DNA of 64,000 nucleotides from DASUBV01 sp036510065 (GTDB taxonomy: Bacteria > Actinomycetota > Actinomycetes > Streptosporangiales > Streptosporangiaceae), in contig DATCEO010000198.1 in NCBI GenBank assembly GCA_036510065.1, forward strand, positions 1 through 64,000. The letters run 5' to 3'. Below, piece after piece: positions 42,553 through 51,851 of the stretch. How positions within the stretch are numbered: position 1 is the first letter of the stretch; each line of letters begins with the position of its first letter. The notes beneath the pieces were generated by a model. It did no database searches and was not told the origin of the DNA. It saw only the letters and a list, made by a program, of their open reading frames with translations. The position numbers were made by a program, and so were the translations under genes.

Positions 42553-44898
42553 ATGCATTTTTGCAGAATACGCCCGACGCGCGGAACCCGGCCTGCCTGC
42601 GGCAGCTATCGGGCAGTGGCCGGATGCGCGGTGCTAGCCATGTCGGCCGGCCTCGGCCTGGCGGCTTACCCCGCCACCGCCGCGACCGCCCCGGCCGCCG
42701 CGGGACCCAGCTGGCAGACCGTGACCTTCGAGGGCGTCAGCCTCCGGGTGCCCGCGTCCTGGCCCGTGGTCAGCCTGGCCCGGCACCCGCGCGCGTGCCC
42801 GCGGCTGAATGTGCACGCGGTCTACCTGGGCACCCCGGGACCGGACCCGGCCTGCCGGGCAGACCTGCAGGGCAGGACGACGGCGGTGATGCTGCAGCGC
42901 GTCAACGCCGCCGGCCCGGACCTGCGCCAGGCCACCCGGGCCACGGTCGTCGGCGGCCGGTCGGCCCGTACCAACGCCGACGCCGGCGTGACCCACGCGA
43001 TCATCGACGTGCTGCCCTCGGCCGGCGTCGAGGTCAGCCTGTCCTACGGGGCCGGCCCGGGACTGGCCGCCGCCATTGAGTCCACGATCAAGGTCGCGGC
43101 GAGCAGGCAGGCCCGCCCGATGCGGCTGGCCGCGCCCGCCGCTCTCACCCCCGCGGCCGCGCAGGGCCTCGTGAAGGGCCCGGGCTTTGACACCTGCGCG
43201 GCGCCGTCGTCGGCAACCATGCGGAGCTGGCTGGCCTCGCCGTACCGCTCCGTCGGGATCTACATCGGCGGCGTTAACCGCGCCTGCGCCCAGGCCAACC
43301 TGACCCCGGCCTGGATCAAGACCGTCCAGGCCCAGGGCTGGCACTACTTCCCGCTCTACGTCGGCCTGCAGGCATCGTGCGTCGCCGCCTCCGGGGATGC
43401 GACCATCAACGCCGCCAGCGCCGCCGCGCAGGGCAAGGCGGCGGCCGACGACGCCGTGACGCAGGCCGGCGACCTGGGCATTCCCGCCGGGACGCCGATC
43501 ATCTTCGACATGGAGGCCTACCGGGGCGGCTGCGGAGCCGAGGTCACCACGTTCCTGTCGGCCTGGGACAGCGAACTGCACGCGCGGGGGCAGGTGGCGG
43601 GGATCTACGAGTCGTTCTCCAACATCGGCGACCTGGTCGGGGCGGCGGGGCGGATGACCGAGCCGGACGTCATCCACTACGCCGACTGGGACGGGCGCGC
43701 CACGACCCGGAGCCCCTACATGCCGTCGAACCTGTGGACCAGCCACCAGCGCATTCACCAGTACGCCGGCGGCCACAGCGAGACCTACCAGGGCGTCACG
43801 ATCAACATCGACGACGACCAGCTGGACGTCAGCCTCAAGGGTGCCCCGGCCGGGGGCCAGCGCCGCCCGGCCTTCCGGATCGCCACCGCGATGAACGCCA
43901 ACGGGTCGGCCGAGTGGTTCGCCAGGGCGGCCAACGACACCCTGCGGCACAACTACCAGCATCCGATCGGGTCCGCGTCCTGGTCGGCGACCAGGACGGT
44001 CGGGCACTCGCCCGCGGACATCGTGAGTAATCCGGCCGTGGCCGCCAACGCCGACGGCAGCCTGACCCTGTTCGCCCGGACCACCGGGGGCCAGATCGCC
44101 CATGCCTGGCAGCAGGCCGGGGCGCCCAATGACTGGAACTGGGGCAGTCCGCCGGGCGGCGGGCCGCCGCCGGGGACCGCCGTGGCCGACCCGGCCGCCA
44201 TCCGGGCGCCCGGCGGCGATGTCGTCCTGCTCACGACGACCGCTACCGGCGTGGTAGACGCGACCTCGCAGGAGTCACCCAGCAACAACACGGGCTGGAC
44301 CGCGTGGACGGCCATCGGCGGTGCCTGCGCGAGCTCGCCCGTGCCCTTCGTGGACAGCCGCAAGACCCTGGAGGTCTTCTGCCGGACCAGCGGCGGCGCG
44401 CTGGCCGTCGATACAGCAGGACCGGGCGGCTGGGGCAGCTGGCGGACGGTGCCGGGCGGGCCGTCCGGCCTGACCGGGACGCCCGCCGCGGTGACGGGCG
44501 GCGGCGGCCAGGCCGAGGTGTTCGCCAGGGCAAGCGCCGGCACCCTGGCCTATGCGTGGCAGGCGCCGGGCGGCAGCTGGAGCTGGGGCAGCTCGCCCGC
44601 CGGCTCGCACGCGACCAAGAACTCGCCGGCGGTGGTCGCCTGGCCCGGTCACGGGGTCGGGGTGCTCGCGCAGCAGTCCGACGGCCAGCTTGGCTACGCG
44701 GTCCAGCAGGGTGGCGGGTCCGCGGCCTGGGGGAGCTGGACGCTGCTGGGCAGCGGCCTGCTGGGCAGCCCCGCCGCCTGGGCCAATGCCTCCGGCGCGC
44801 CGGAGGTGGCCATCCTGACCAAGCGGCTGCAGATCGCCGTGTCGACGTACTCGGCCGGCGGGTGGAGCCCCTGGACGCCGCTCGGCGGCGGTTACTGA
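42553..44898 (+). CDS. Secreted DUF1906 (glycoside-hydrolase-like) protein with C-terminal beta-propeller repeats
   Basis: 781 residues. Signal peptide (AVAGCAVLAMSAGLGLAAYPATAATA). Residues about 55-175 are an unknown exported domain (WQTVTFEGVSLRVPASWPVV). Residues about 210-430 are a DUF1906/Rv2525c-like TIM-barrel domain: GPGFDTCAAPSSATMRSWLASPYRSVGIYIGG, LGIPAGTPIIFDMEAY, HQYAGGHSETYQGVTINIDDDQLD. The rest has about seven WxW-containing repeats (SAEWFARAANDTLRHNYQ, ADGSLTLFARTTGGQIAHAW, QAEVFARASAGTLAYAWQAPGGSW), like PLL-type lectin propellers. Probably a cell-wall or glycan-binding hydrolase. The 175-base gap upstream is AT-richer; I found no riboswitch in it. Confidence 0.82.
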   Translation: MHFCRIRPTRGTRPACGSYRAVAGCAVLAMSAGLGLAAYPATAATAPAAAGPSWQTVTFEGVSLRVPASWPVVSLARHPRACPRLNVHAVYLGTPGPDPACRADLQGRTTAVMLQRVNAAGPDLRQATRATVVGGRSARTNADAGVTHAIIDVLPSAGVEVSLSYGAGPGLAAAIESTIKVAASRQARPMRLAAPAALTPAAAQGLVKGPGFDTCAAPSSATMRSWLASPYRSVGIYIGGVNRACAQANLTPAWIKTVQAQGWHYFPLYVGLQASCVAASGDATINAASAAAQGKAAADDAVTQAGDLGIPAGTPIIFDMEAYRGGCGAEVTTFLSAWDSELHARGQVAGIYESFSNIGDLVGAAGRMTEPDVIHYADWDGRATTRSPYMPSNLWTSHQRIHQYAGGHSETYQGVTINIDDDQLDVSLKGAPAGGQRRPAFRIATAMNANGSAEWFARAANDTLRHNYQHPIGSASWSATRTVGHSPADIVSNPAVAANADGSLTLFARTTGGQIAHAWQQAGAPNDWNWGSPPGGGPPPGTAVADPAAIRAPGGDVVLLTTTATGVVDATSQESPSNNTGWTAWTAIGGACASSPVPFVDSRKTLEVFCRTSGGALAVDTAGPGGWGSWRTVPGGPSGLTGTPAAVTGGGGQAEVFARASAGTLAYAWQAPGGSWSWGSSPAGSHATKNSPAVVAWPGHGVGVLAQQSDGQLGYAVQQGGGSAAWGSWTLLGSGLLGSPAAWANASGAPEVAILTKRLQIAVSTYSAGGWSPWTPLGGGY

Positions 44899-44908
44899 CC
44901 TGCGGCGG

Positions 44909-45256
44909 TCAGGCCGGCCGGTCCTTGCGGGGGAGCTTGCTGACGACCGTCTCGTAGGAGGCGTCGATCGCCTCCAGCAGCTCGTCGTCGGGGATGGCAC
45001 CGCCGAACCGGAGGCTGTTCCAGCCCGAGCGGCCGATGTAGGCCATGACCGTGGCATCCTGCGGGTAGCGCGCGAGCCACTCGTCGGCGGCTTCTCGCGT
45101 CGGCCCGCATTTCAGGCCGACCGACGACCCGGACTCCGGGCCGACGAACGCGAAGATCTTGCTGCCGACCTTGGCCACGACGTCGCCGTCCCAGGGCTCA
45201 TCGCGCCAGGCGCCGGGCTTGGCCAGGCAGTAGGCCAGCAGCTCATCCCAGGTCAT
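44909..45256 (-). CDS. MmcQ/YjbR-family protein
   Basis: 115-residue small cytoplasmic protein. Signatures: MTWDELLAYCLAKPGAWRDEPWDGDVVAKVGSKIFAFV, LKCGPTREAADEWLARYPQ, MAYIGRSGWNSLRFGGAIPDDELLEAIDASYETVVSKLPRK. The CyaY-like fold family has suggested DNA-binding or MmcQ-like roles but no firm function. The ATG at 45256 overlaps the 3' end of the upstream permease gene by 14 bases, so the two are co-transcribed. It converges on the DUF1906 gene with only 10 bases between stops. Confidence 0.88.
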   Translation of the reverse strand: MTWDELLAYCLAKPGAWRDEPWDGDVVAKVGSKIFAFVGPESGSSVGLKCGPTREAADEWLARYPQDATVMAYIGRSGWNSLRFGGAIPDDELLEAIDASYETVVSKLPRKDRPA

Positions 45257-47087
45257 CCCCGCCTCCTGCCTGCTCGGTCAGGGCCGCCAGCCGGAACCGC
45301 AGCCGGCAGATCACCACGTTGGCAGTGCCCTGCCGGATCGCCCGGTCGAGCACCCACCCGCGCTGGTTGAACAGCAGCCGCAGCCAGACATGGGACGGCT
45401 GGACCTCGGGGATCAGCACCACCAGCCGCTGGGACCGCTCCTCGCGCTCCAGCTCACGCAGGTAGTCCACGATCGGGGGGCCCAGGGCGCGGTGCGGGCT
45501 GACCAGCGTGATCAGCGGCACGTCCGGATGCCAGGCCTGCCAGCGCTCGCGGAAGGCCGTCTCGGCCTCCTCGTCGGCGTGGTCGGTATACCGCACCGTC
45601 ACGGCCCGGACCTCGTCGCCGAGCGAGAGCGCCGCCGAGATCCCCTCCTCGGTCAGCCGCGACAGGTTACCCACCGGCACCACGATCAGGGACGGCTGCC
45701 GGTGCGGCGGCCCCGGCTTCTGGCCCAGCCGCAGGACGGCGCCGATCCGCTGGTAGGTCACGTTGATCCGGCTGAACATCAGCACCAGCAGCGGCACCAC
45801 CACGACCACCAGCCAGGCGCCCTCGAGGAACTTGGTGAACAGCTCGATGGCCAGGGCGACGGTGGTGAACGCGGCACCGACGCCGTTGATGACCGCGCGC
45901 CGGGCCCAGCCCGGGCCGTGCTGCTGATGCCAGTGCCGCACCATCCCGATCTGCGACAGGGTGAACCCGACGAAGACGCCGATGGCGAAGAGCGGGACCA
46001 GCGCCTGGGTGTCGCCGCGGGACACCACGAGCAGGACGGCGGCGGCCACGGCCAGCACCCCGATGCCGTAGCGGTGCACCTGCCGGTCGGCCTTGAGGAA
46101 GAACAGGTGCGGCAGGTAGTTGTCGGTGGCCAGCAGGGAGGCCAGGACGGGCAGCCCGCCGAACGAGGTGTTCGCGGCCAGGGCCAGCAGCACAGTGGTG
46201 ATCATCTGCACGGCGTAGAACATGAAGTTGTGCCCCAGCGAGGCGGCCGTTGCCTCGGCCAGGACCGTCTCCGTCGGCGTCGGGGTGATCTGGAACTTGC
46301 GGATCAGGATGGCCAGGCCCAGCAGCATCGTGCCGAGCAGGATGCCCAGCCACATCTCGGTGTGCTGGGCCCGGCGGGCGCGCGGCTGCCGGAACGACGG
46401 CACGGCGTTGGCGATCGCCTCCACGCCGGTCAGCGCCGAGCAGCCGTTGGCGAAGGCGCGCAGGAGCAGCAGCACGCCGACCGTCTCGGTCGCCGTGGGC
46501 AGCTGATGCGAGAGCGCCACCGCCGGGTGCGACCGCAGCAGGCCGACGGCGATGACCGCGTAGATCGCGAAGATGAAGATGACCGTCGGCGCGATGAACA
46601 GCCGCGCGGAGTCGGCGGCCCCCCACAGGTTGGCGGCCGTGATGCCCGCCAGGATGAGCAGGCAGATCAGCACCCGGCTGCCGTACAGGCCCGGGAACGC
46701 GGCCACCAGCGCCTCCACGCCGGCGGACACGCCGACCGCGGCGTTGAGCACGTAGTCGACCACCAGGGAAGCGGCTGCCACCAGGCTCGGCTTGGTGCCC
46801 AGGTGGGTGCGCGCGACCGCGTAAGCACCACCGCCGCCGGGGAACGCCTCGATGACCTGACGGTAGGAGATCACCAGCACCGCGAGCAGCACCACGATCG
46901 CGACGGTGACGGGCAGGGTGTAGTTGAGGCCGGCCGCGCCGGCCGTCGCCAGCACGATGACGATGGCCTCGGGGCCGTACGCCACCGAGGACAGCGCGTC
47001 CAGCGACAGCGCCGCGAGGCCCTCTAGCGCGGTGAGCCGGTGGCGCTCCTCAGCCGGGTCCGCGGCCGGTTCCGGGCCAGCGCTCAT
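45243..47087 (-). CDS. APC-superfamily permease, KimA-like potassium importer
   Basis: About 614 residues from ATG 47087 (a GTG at 47105 is an alternative). Twelve or so hydrophobic helices: SSVAYGPEAIVIVLATAGAAGLNYTL, VIEAFPGGGGAYAVARTHLGTKPSLVAAASLVVDYVLNAAVGVSAGVEALVAAFP. A cytoplasmic C-terminal domain ends in VVLIPEVQPSHVWLRLLFNQRGWVLDRAI, a tail shared with KimA (YdaO) of Bacillus and its actinobacterial relatives, which are H+/K+ symporters controlled by c-di-AMP. Presence next to kdp supports potassium transport; a substrate other than K+ cannot be excluded. The YjbR gene follows with overlap. Confidence 0.8.
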   Translation of the reverse strand: MSAGPEPAADPAEERHRLTALEGLAALSLDALSSVAYGPEAIVIVLATAGAAGLNYTLPVTVAIVVLLAVLVISYRQVIEAFPGGGGAYAVARTHLGTKPSLVAAASLVVDYVLNAAVGVSAGVEALVAAFPGLYGSRVLICLLILAGITAANLWGAADSARLFIAPTVIFIFAIYAVIAVGLLRSHPAVALSHQLPTATETVGVLLLLRAFANGCSALTGVEAIANAVPSFRQPRARRAQHTEMWLGILLGTMLLGLAILIRKFQITPTPTETVLAEATAASLGHNFMFYAVQMITTVLLALAANTSFGGLPVLASLLATDNYLPHLFFLKADRQVHRYGIGVLAVAAAVLLVVSRGDTQALVPLFAIGVFVGFTLSQIGMVRHWHQQHGPGWARRAVINGVGAAFTTVALAIELFTKFLEGAWLVVVVVPLLVLMFSRINVTYQRIGAVLRLGQKPGPPHRQPSLIVVPVGNLSRLTEEGISAALSLGDEVRAVTVRYTDHADEEAETAFRERWQAWHPDVPLITLVSPHRALGPPIVDYLRELEREERSQRLVVLIPEVQPSHVWLRLLFNQRGWVLDRAIRQGTANVVICRLRFRLAALTEQAGGGDDLG

Positions 47088-47193
47088 GACCGCTAATCCA
47101 AGCACAACCGCGGGGCACCGGGCTGGCCGGCACGCGGCGCTACCAGGGCGGCTAGTGACCGCCCTGCGTGACCTGAGATTGAGCTAGCGCGAG

Positions 47194-47442
47194 CTAGGCC
47201 TTCAGCACGAGCAGCGCGATAACGCCCAGCACGATGGCGACGAGCACCACGATGCCGGCCAGGCGCCCCACGCTGCGGCCCGGCGCCTTCATCTGCCAGG
47301 GCGCCTCGGAGTCGGCCGCCTGCCGGCTGGCGAACGCCTGGAACTGCGAGGTGCTCGCCGACGCGTCAGGGGCGACGCGGAACTCGCCGGTGGTCAGCGG
47401 CCGCCCGGAGCTGCCTGCGGGATCAACGTCACGCTCTGCCAT
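47194..47442 (-). CDS. Small C-terminally anchored membrane protein
   Basis: 82 residues from ATG 47442 (GTG 47448 possible). A polar N-terminal part (GSSGRPLTTGEFRVAPDASASTSQFQAFASRQAADSEAPWQMKAPG) is followed by a single helix at the very C-terminus (LAGIVVLVAIVLGVIALLVL), so it is tail-anchored. No family recognised. It is monocistronic between the KimA-like gene and an Lrp gene. The codon pattern and compact ends make it likely real. Confidence 0.6.
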   Translation of the reverse strand: MAERDVDPAGSSGRPLTTGEFRVAPDASASTSQFQAFASRQAADSEAPWQMKAPGRSVGRLAGIVVLVAIVLGVIALLVLKA

Positions 47443-47524
47443 GGCCACGACTGTAGCGGAAAGGGGACGCCGGAACCGGCCGGTCGGCGCAGAAGCAGGC
47501 GAAATCGTCCAGATGAGCAGGCCG

Positions 47525-47989
47525 CTACCGGCCCGTGTCCGTGGGCAGCGTGCCGGGCCGGTTCACGAGCCTGGACAAGACGATGACGCTGCGCGTCCGG
47601 ACCACGAATGGCTCCGCGCCGATGCGCTCCACCACCCGCTCGAAGTGCCGGACGTCGGCCGCCCTGATGTGCAGCAGCGCGTCTGCCTCGCCGGTAATGG
47701 TGCAGGCGTCGATGATCTCCGGATGCTGCGCCACCGCCGCGGCAATGTCGGCCGGGGAGGTGCGGCCGCGGCAGAACAGCTCGACGTAGGCCTCGGTGGT
47801 CCAGCCCAGCGCGCTCGGATCGACGCGCGCGGAGAACCCGGTAATCGCGCCGGAGCCACGCAGCCGGTCGACGCGTCGCTTGACGGCAGGTGCCGACAGC
47901 CCGACCTGCGCCCCCACCTCCGCGTAGGTGGCGCGGGCATCGTCGACGAGCGCGGCGACTATCCGCCGGTCCAGCTCGTCCAGCGCCAT
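47525..47989 (-). CDS. Lrp/AsnC-family transcriptional regulator
   Basis: 154 residues from ATG 47989 (GGAGGGG upstream). N-terminal HTH: LDELDRRIVAALVDDARATYAEVGAQVGLSAPAVKRRVDRLRGSGAITGF; C-terminal RAM/ligand domain: RTSPADIAAAVAQHPEIIDACTITGEADALLHIRAADVRHFERVVERIG. Divergent from the agmatinase gene 108 bases away, so it probably controls that gene in response to an amino acid or amine; that link is inference. The open frame extends far upstream on the minus strand, but that part is antisense to the agmatinase gene. Confidence 0.92.
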   Translation of the reverse strand: MALDELDRRIVAALVDDARATYAEVGAQVGLSAPAVKRRVDRLRGSGAITGFSARVDPSALGWTTEAYVELFCRGRTSPADIAAAVAQHPEIIDACTITGEADALLHIRAADVRHFERVVERIGAEPFVVRTRSVIVLSRLVNRPGTLPTDTGR

Positions 47990-48097
47990 CGGCCCCTCCG
48001 AGATCCCGCGATTCCTGCGGGTCACGCTATCGTCAGGCGACCGAGATGGGGCTGCCGGCCGAGCCGCCGGGACCGGAGCTGACGGAAGGCTAAGCGG

Positions 48098-49135
48098 ATG
48101 GCGCGACTGGGCGGGATGTACGGGCCGGATGCCACGTTCCTGGGCGTGCCGCGGGCCGACCTGGCCGACCCGCCGTCCTGGGCCGGCACCGACATCATGA
48201 TTATCGGCGCGCCCTTCGACGGCGGGACGTCGCACCGGCCGGGGGCCCGGTTCGGCCCGCAGGCCATCCGGTTCAGCGACTACCTGCCGCACGACGGGTC
48301 CCGGCCGCACCTGGCCCTCGGCGTGGACCCGCTGCTGGAGATGCGGGTGGCGGACGCGGGCGACGTGGAGATGCCATCGGGCGATACTGAGCTGTCCCTG
48401 CGCCGGCTGGAGGAAGCGGTGCAGGCGGCCAGCGAGGGCGGGGCTATCCCGGTGATCCTGGGCGGGGACCACACCATCGCCCTCCCGGACGCGACCGGCG
48501 TAGCGCGGCACGTCGGCTGGGGGCGCCTGTCGATGATCCACTTTGACGCGCACGCCGATACCGGCGATACGCAGTTCGGGGCGCTGCACGGGCACGGCAC
48601 GCCGATGCGACGGCTGATCGAGTCGGGCGCCGTGCGCGGCGACAGGTTCCTGCAAATCGGACTGCGCGGCTACTGGCCAGAGCCCGAGACGCTGGCCTGG
48701 ATGGCCGGCCAGCGGATGCGCAGCTTCGAGATGACCGAGGTGGTGACGCGGGGCCTGAATGACTGCCTGACCGAGGCCTTCACCATCGCGACTGACGAGT
48801 GCGACGGGGTGTTCCTGTCGGTCGACGTGGACGTCGTGGATCCGGGCATGGCACCGGGGACGGGGACCCCGGAGCCGGGCGGCCTGACCGGCCGGCAGTT
48901 GCTGGACTCGGTCCGGCGGATCGCGATGGAGCTGCCGGTGGCGGGGATCGACGTGGTCGAGGTGGCGCCCCCCTACGACCACGCGGAGGTCACCGCCTAC
49001 CTGGCCAACCGGGTGGTGCTGGAGGCGCTGTCGGGCATCGCCTGGCGGCGCCGGCAGTCGCGCGCCGATGCGGGCGGCCCGGTGCCGCGGCGGCCGGAAT
49101 GGCCGCTGCTGGAGGGCCGGGAGCCGCTCAGATAG
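48098..49135 (+). CDS. speB: Agmatinase-family ureohydrolase
   Basis: 345 residues. Binuclear Mn site: GGDHTIALP (His), SMIHFDAHADTGD (Asp, His, Asp) and FLSVDVDVVDPGMAPGTGTPEPGG (Asp, Asp). GAPFDGGTSHRPGARFGPQAIR is typical of agmatinases, guanidinobutyrases and guanidinopropionases, so the guanidino substrate is not certain. The reaction releases urea and an amine such as putrescine. ATG 48098 follows GGAAGG. The Lrp regulator is divergent, and the amine-uptake and catabolism genes lie 7 kb downstream, which suggests a shared amine theme. Confidence 0.88.
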   Translation: MARLGGMYGPDATFLGVPRADLADPPSWAGTDIMIIGAPFDGGTSHRPGARFGPQAIRFSDYLPHDGSRPHLALGVDPLLEMRVADAGDVEMPSGDTELSLRRLEEAVQAASEGGAIPVILGGDHTIALPDATGVARHVGWGRLSMIHFDAHADTGDTQFGALHGHGTPMRRLIESGAVRGDRFLQIGLRGYWPEPETLAWMAGQRMRSFEMTEVVTRGLNDCLTEAFTIATDECDGVFLSVDVDVVDPGMAPGTGTPEPGGLTGRQLLDSVRRIAMELPVAGIDVVEVAPPYDHAEVTAYLANRVVLEALSGIAWRRRQSRADAGGPVPRRPEWPLLEGREPLR

Positions 49136-49156
49136 GCGGCCGGGTACCTGCCGGTC

Positions 49157-49180
49157 AGATCGATCGAGGCGATCTATAGT
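49157..49180 (+). promoter_or_regulatory. LysR-type dyad plus -10 element for a leaderless LysR gene
   Basis: AGATCG (49157-49162) and CGATCT (49170-49175) form a perfect dyad with a T-N11-A core (T49160, A49172). It abuts TATAGT (49175-49180), a good -10 ending six bases before ATG 49187. This arrangement fits autorepression of a leaderless transcript. Confidence 0.5.
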
Positions 49181-49186
49181 TGTCAG

Positions 49187-50191
49187 ATGCTGGACGTGAT
49201 CAGGCTCCGGGTGCTAGTGGCGGTGGCGCGGCATGGCTCGGTCACCGCGGCCGCCCGCGCCCTGAATTATGCCCAGCCCTCGATCAGCCATCACATTGCC
49301 CGGCTGGAGGCCGAGACCGGCGCCCGGCTGCTCCAGCGGGCAGGCCGGGGCGTCCGGCTGACCGACGCGGGCCGGCTGCTGGCCGAGCGCGCCGAGGAGA
49401 TCATCGGGCGCCTGGATGCCGCGGAGGCCGAGCTCGCCGCGCACGTGGGCCTGCGGGAGGGCCGGGTCCGGCTGGCCGCCTTTCCCTCGGCGCTCGGCAC
49501 CATCGTGCCGGCGGCGGCGGCCCGCCTGGAGGCCGAGACCCCGGGCATGGACCTGATGCTCACCGAGGCCGAGCCGCCCGAGGCGGTGCGGATGCTCCGG
49601 GCCGGATACGTGGACGTGGCCCTGGTCTTCCAGCACTACCAGCAGGACACCGACCCGGCGCCGCCCAGCGCCGCGGAGGACGGCACCCGCGGGCGCCTGC
49701 TGCTCGACGAGCCGGTCCACCTGGTCACGACCACGGGGCCGGCCGGCCGCCCGGGCAGCGGGAGCGGCCCGGGCGCGGCTGGCCAGCGCGGCGAGGTTCC
49801 CCAGGGACCGCCGCTCGCTGCCGACCTGGGCGCGTTCGCCCAGCACCGGTGGATTGCCGGCTGCGAGCGCTGCCGGAGCTACCTGATCCGCCAGTGCGCG
49901 CAGGCCGGCTTCACCCCCAACGTCGCCTTCACGACCGACGATTACGTGGCGGTCCAGGCGCTCGTCGCGGCGGGCCTGGGCGTGACCACGCTGCCGGGCC
50001 TCTGCCTGCGCGCCGCCCGGCACCCGGGAATTACCGCTACCCCGCTGCCGGGCGCCCGCCGGCATGTCTTCGCCATCACCTACGGCGACCCGCCGGACCC
50101 GCCCGCGACCACGCGCCTGCTCGACGTCCTGGCTCAGGTGGCCGTCGCGAGCACGCCTAGCCCGGACCACCCGGCCGGGTCGGGCGCATGA
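49187..50191 (+). CDS. LysR-family transcriptional regulator (2)
   Basis: 334 residues. HTH: MLDVIRLRVLVAVARHGSVTAAARALNYAQPSISHHIARLEAETGARLLQRAGRGVRLTDAG. Effector domain: REGRVRLAAFPSALGTIVPAAAARLEAETPGMDLMLTEAEPPEAVRML, with a Gly/Pro-rich insert near residue 190. ATG 49187 lies 51 bases after the agmatinase gene but appears to have its own promoter (TATAGT). It converges with the acyl-CoA synthetase gene (six bases between stops). Target genes unknown; the agmatinase gene is the nearest candidate. Confidence 0.92.
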   Translation: MLDVIRLRVLVAVARHGSVTAAARALNYAQPSISHHIARLEAETGARLLQRAGRGVRLTDAGRLLAERAEEIIGRLDAAEAELAAHVGLREGRVRLAAFPSALGTIVPAAAARLEAETPGMDLMLTEAEPPEAVRMLRAGYVDVALVFQHYQQDTDPAPPSAAEDGTRGRLLLDEPVHLVTTTGPAGRPGSGSGPGAAGQRGEVPQGPPLAADLGAFAQHRWIAGCERCRSYLIRQCAQAGFTPNVAFTTDDYVAVQALVAAGLGVTTLPGLCLRAARHPGITATPLPGARRHVFAITYGDPPDPPATTRLLDVLAQVAVASTPSPDHPAGSGA

Positions 50192-50197
50192 CCACGG

Positions 50198-51742
50198 CTA
50201 GATCATGCTGCTGTGGTCGGCCCAGTAGGGCTGGCGCAGGTTGCGCTTGAGCAGCTTGCCGCTGGGATCGCGCGGCAGCGCGCCGGTGAAGTCGATCGAC
50301 TTAGGCCACTTCATCCGGGCCAGCCTGCCCTCCAGGGAGGCCAGGATCTCGGCCGCGAGCTCGTCGCCCGGCGTCGCGTCCGGCACGGGCTGAACGACCG
50401 CCTTGACCTGCTCGCCCCACTCAGCGTCCGGGATACCGAAGACCGCCACGTCCGCGACCTTCGGATGCATGATGATCTCGGCCTCGATCTCCGCGGGATA
50501 GATGTTCGCCCCGCCCGAGATGATCATGTCGGCCTTCCGGTCGCAGAGGAACAGGTAGCCGTCCTCGTCGAGATAGCCGACGTCGCCGACGGTGAACAGG
50601 TCCCCGAGCCGGCTGGCGGCCGTCTTGGCCGGATCGTCCTTGTACTCGAAGGTAGTGGCCTCGCCCATCCGCATGTAGATGGTGCCGGGCACGCCGGGCG
50701 GGCACTGCCTGCCGTCGTCCTCGGTCACGATCACGGTGCTGACCGGCCATGCCGACCCGACTGTGCCCGGGCGCTCCAGCCAGTCCTGCGGCGTGGCGAT
50801 CGTCCCGCCGCCCTCGGTGGCCGCGTAGTACTCATAGACGCAGGGCCCCCACCACTCCAGCATCGCGCGCTTGATGCCGACCGGGCAGGGCGCGGCGGCA
50901 TGGATGAGCCAGCGCATCGAGGACAGGTCATAGCGGCCCCGCGTCTCGCCCGGCAGGCTCAGCAGGTGCTTGAACTGGGTGGGCACCATGTGCGAGTTCG
51001 TGACCCGGTAGCGCTCCACCAGCTCCAGCGCCTGCTGCGCATCCCACGAGTCCATGACCACGAGAGTGTGACCCAGGTGCAGGGCGCCGCCCCCGAAGAC
51101 GGTGACCGCGGTGTGATAGATCGGCGAGGTCACCAGGTGCGCGTTGGGCTGTCCCGGGGTCACGCCGAACATCAGCGGCAGGGCCGATCCCAGGTCGGCG
51201 GCATCCTCGGGGGTCAGGCCCGCCAGCGGCCGGCGTACCCCCTTAGGCCGCCCGGTCGTCCCCGAGGTGTAGTGCATGGTCGCCCCCGCCGTGCGGCCGG
51301 CCGGCCGGCTGGCCGGCTGGCCGCCGCGCAGGCCGGATTCCGTCGTGAAGCCGGGGATAGTCCCGTAGCTGAATCGCGCACTGGCGGGCAGACCCGCCTG
51401 ATCGGCGGCGGCCGCCCCGAGGCTCGCGAACCGCTCATCCGCGAAGAACGCCTTGGCCTCGCAGTCGGCGATGATGTAGGCGACCTCGGGCGCGGTGAAA
51501 TGCCAGTTGATCGGGGTCAGGTACCAGCCGGCCTGCAGCGCGGCCAGGTAGACCTCCAGGGCGGCGGACCCGTTGGGCAGCAGCGCCGCGATTCCGTCAC
51601 CGGGCCGCAGGCCCGCGGCACGCAGGCCGGCGGTGATCTGGTTCGCCCGGCTGAGCAGTTCGCCCGCTGGTATCTGGGTGCCGTCGGCCTCGATGACAGC
51701 GATCCAGGCCGGGTCTTCCTCGGCGCGACTCCAGAAACTCAC
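50198..51742 (-). CDS. Acyl-CoA synthetase, AMP-binding (ANL) family
   Basis: 514-residue FadD-like enzyme activating a carboxylic acid with ATP and CoA. P-loop-like motif TMHYTSGTTGRPKGV, A5 region YEYYAATEGGGTIATP, A7/A8 motif GDVGYLDEDGYLFLCDRKADMIISGGANIYPAEIE (hinge Asp/Lys), and catalytic Lys in DPSGKLLKRNLR at the C-terminus. The segment PASRPAGRTAG before the P-loop is Gly/Pro-rich and repetitive. ATG 51742 is 110 bases downstream of the DUF3068 gene on the same strand. Chain-length preference is not readable. Confidence 0.92.
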   Translation of the reverse strand: MSFWSRAEEDPAWIAVIEADGTQIPAGELLSRANQITAGLRAAGLRPGDGIAALLPNGSAALEVYLAALQAGWYLTPINWHFTAPEVAYIIADCEAKAFFADERFASLGAAAADQAGLPASARFSYGTIPGFTTESGLRGGQPASRPAGRTAGATMHYTSGTTGRPKGVRRPLAGLTPEDAADLGSALPLMFGVTPGQPNAHLVTSPIYHTAVTVFGGGALHLGHTLVVMDSWDAQQALELVERYRVTNSHMVPTQFKHLLSLPGETRGRYDLSSMRWLIHAAAPCPVGIKRAMLEWWGPCVYEYYAATEGGGTIATPQDWLERPGTVGSAWPVSTVIVTEDDGRQCPPGVPGTIYMRMGEATTFEYKDDPAKTAASRLGDLFTVGDVGYLDEDGYLFLCDRKADMIISGGANIYPAEIEAEIIMHPKVADVAVFGIPDAEWGEQVKAVVQPVPDATPGDELAAEILASLEGRLARMKWPKSIDFTGALPRDPSGKLLKRNLRQPYWADHSSMI

Positions 51743-51851
51743 CGCTTACCTCCGGTTCTCCAGGACGCGACCCAGCTGCTCAGCTGCGGGATCGGCTCCC
51801 ACCCGAGTAGAGCACGCTGGCAAACGAGCGGCAAGATCGCCAAGAACCGGT

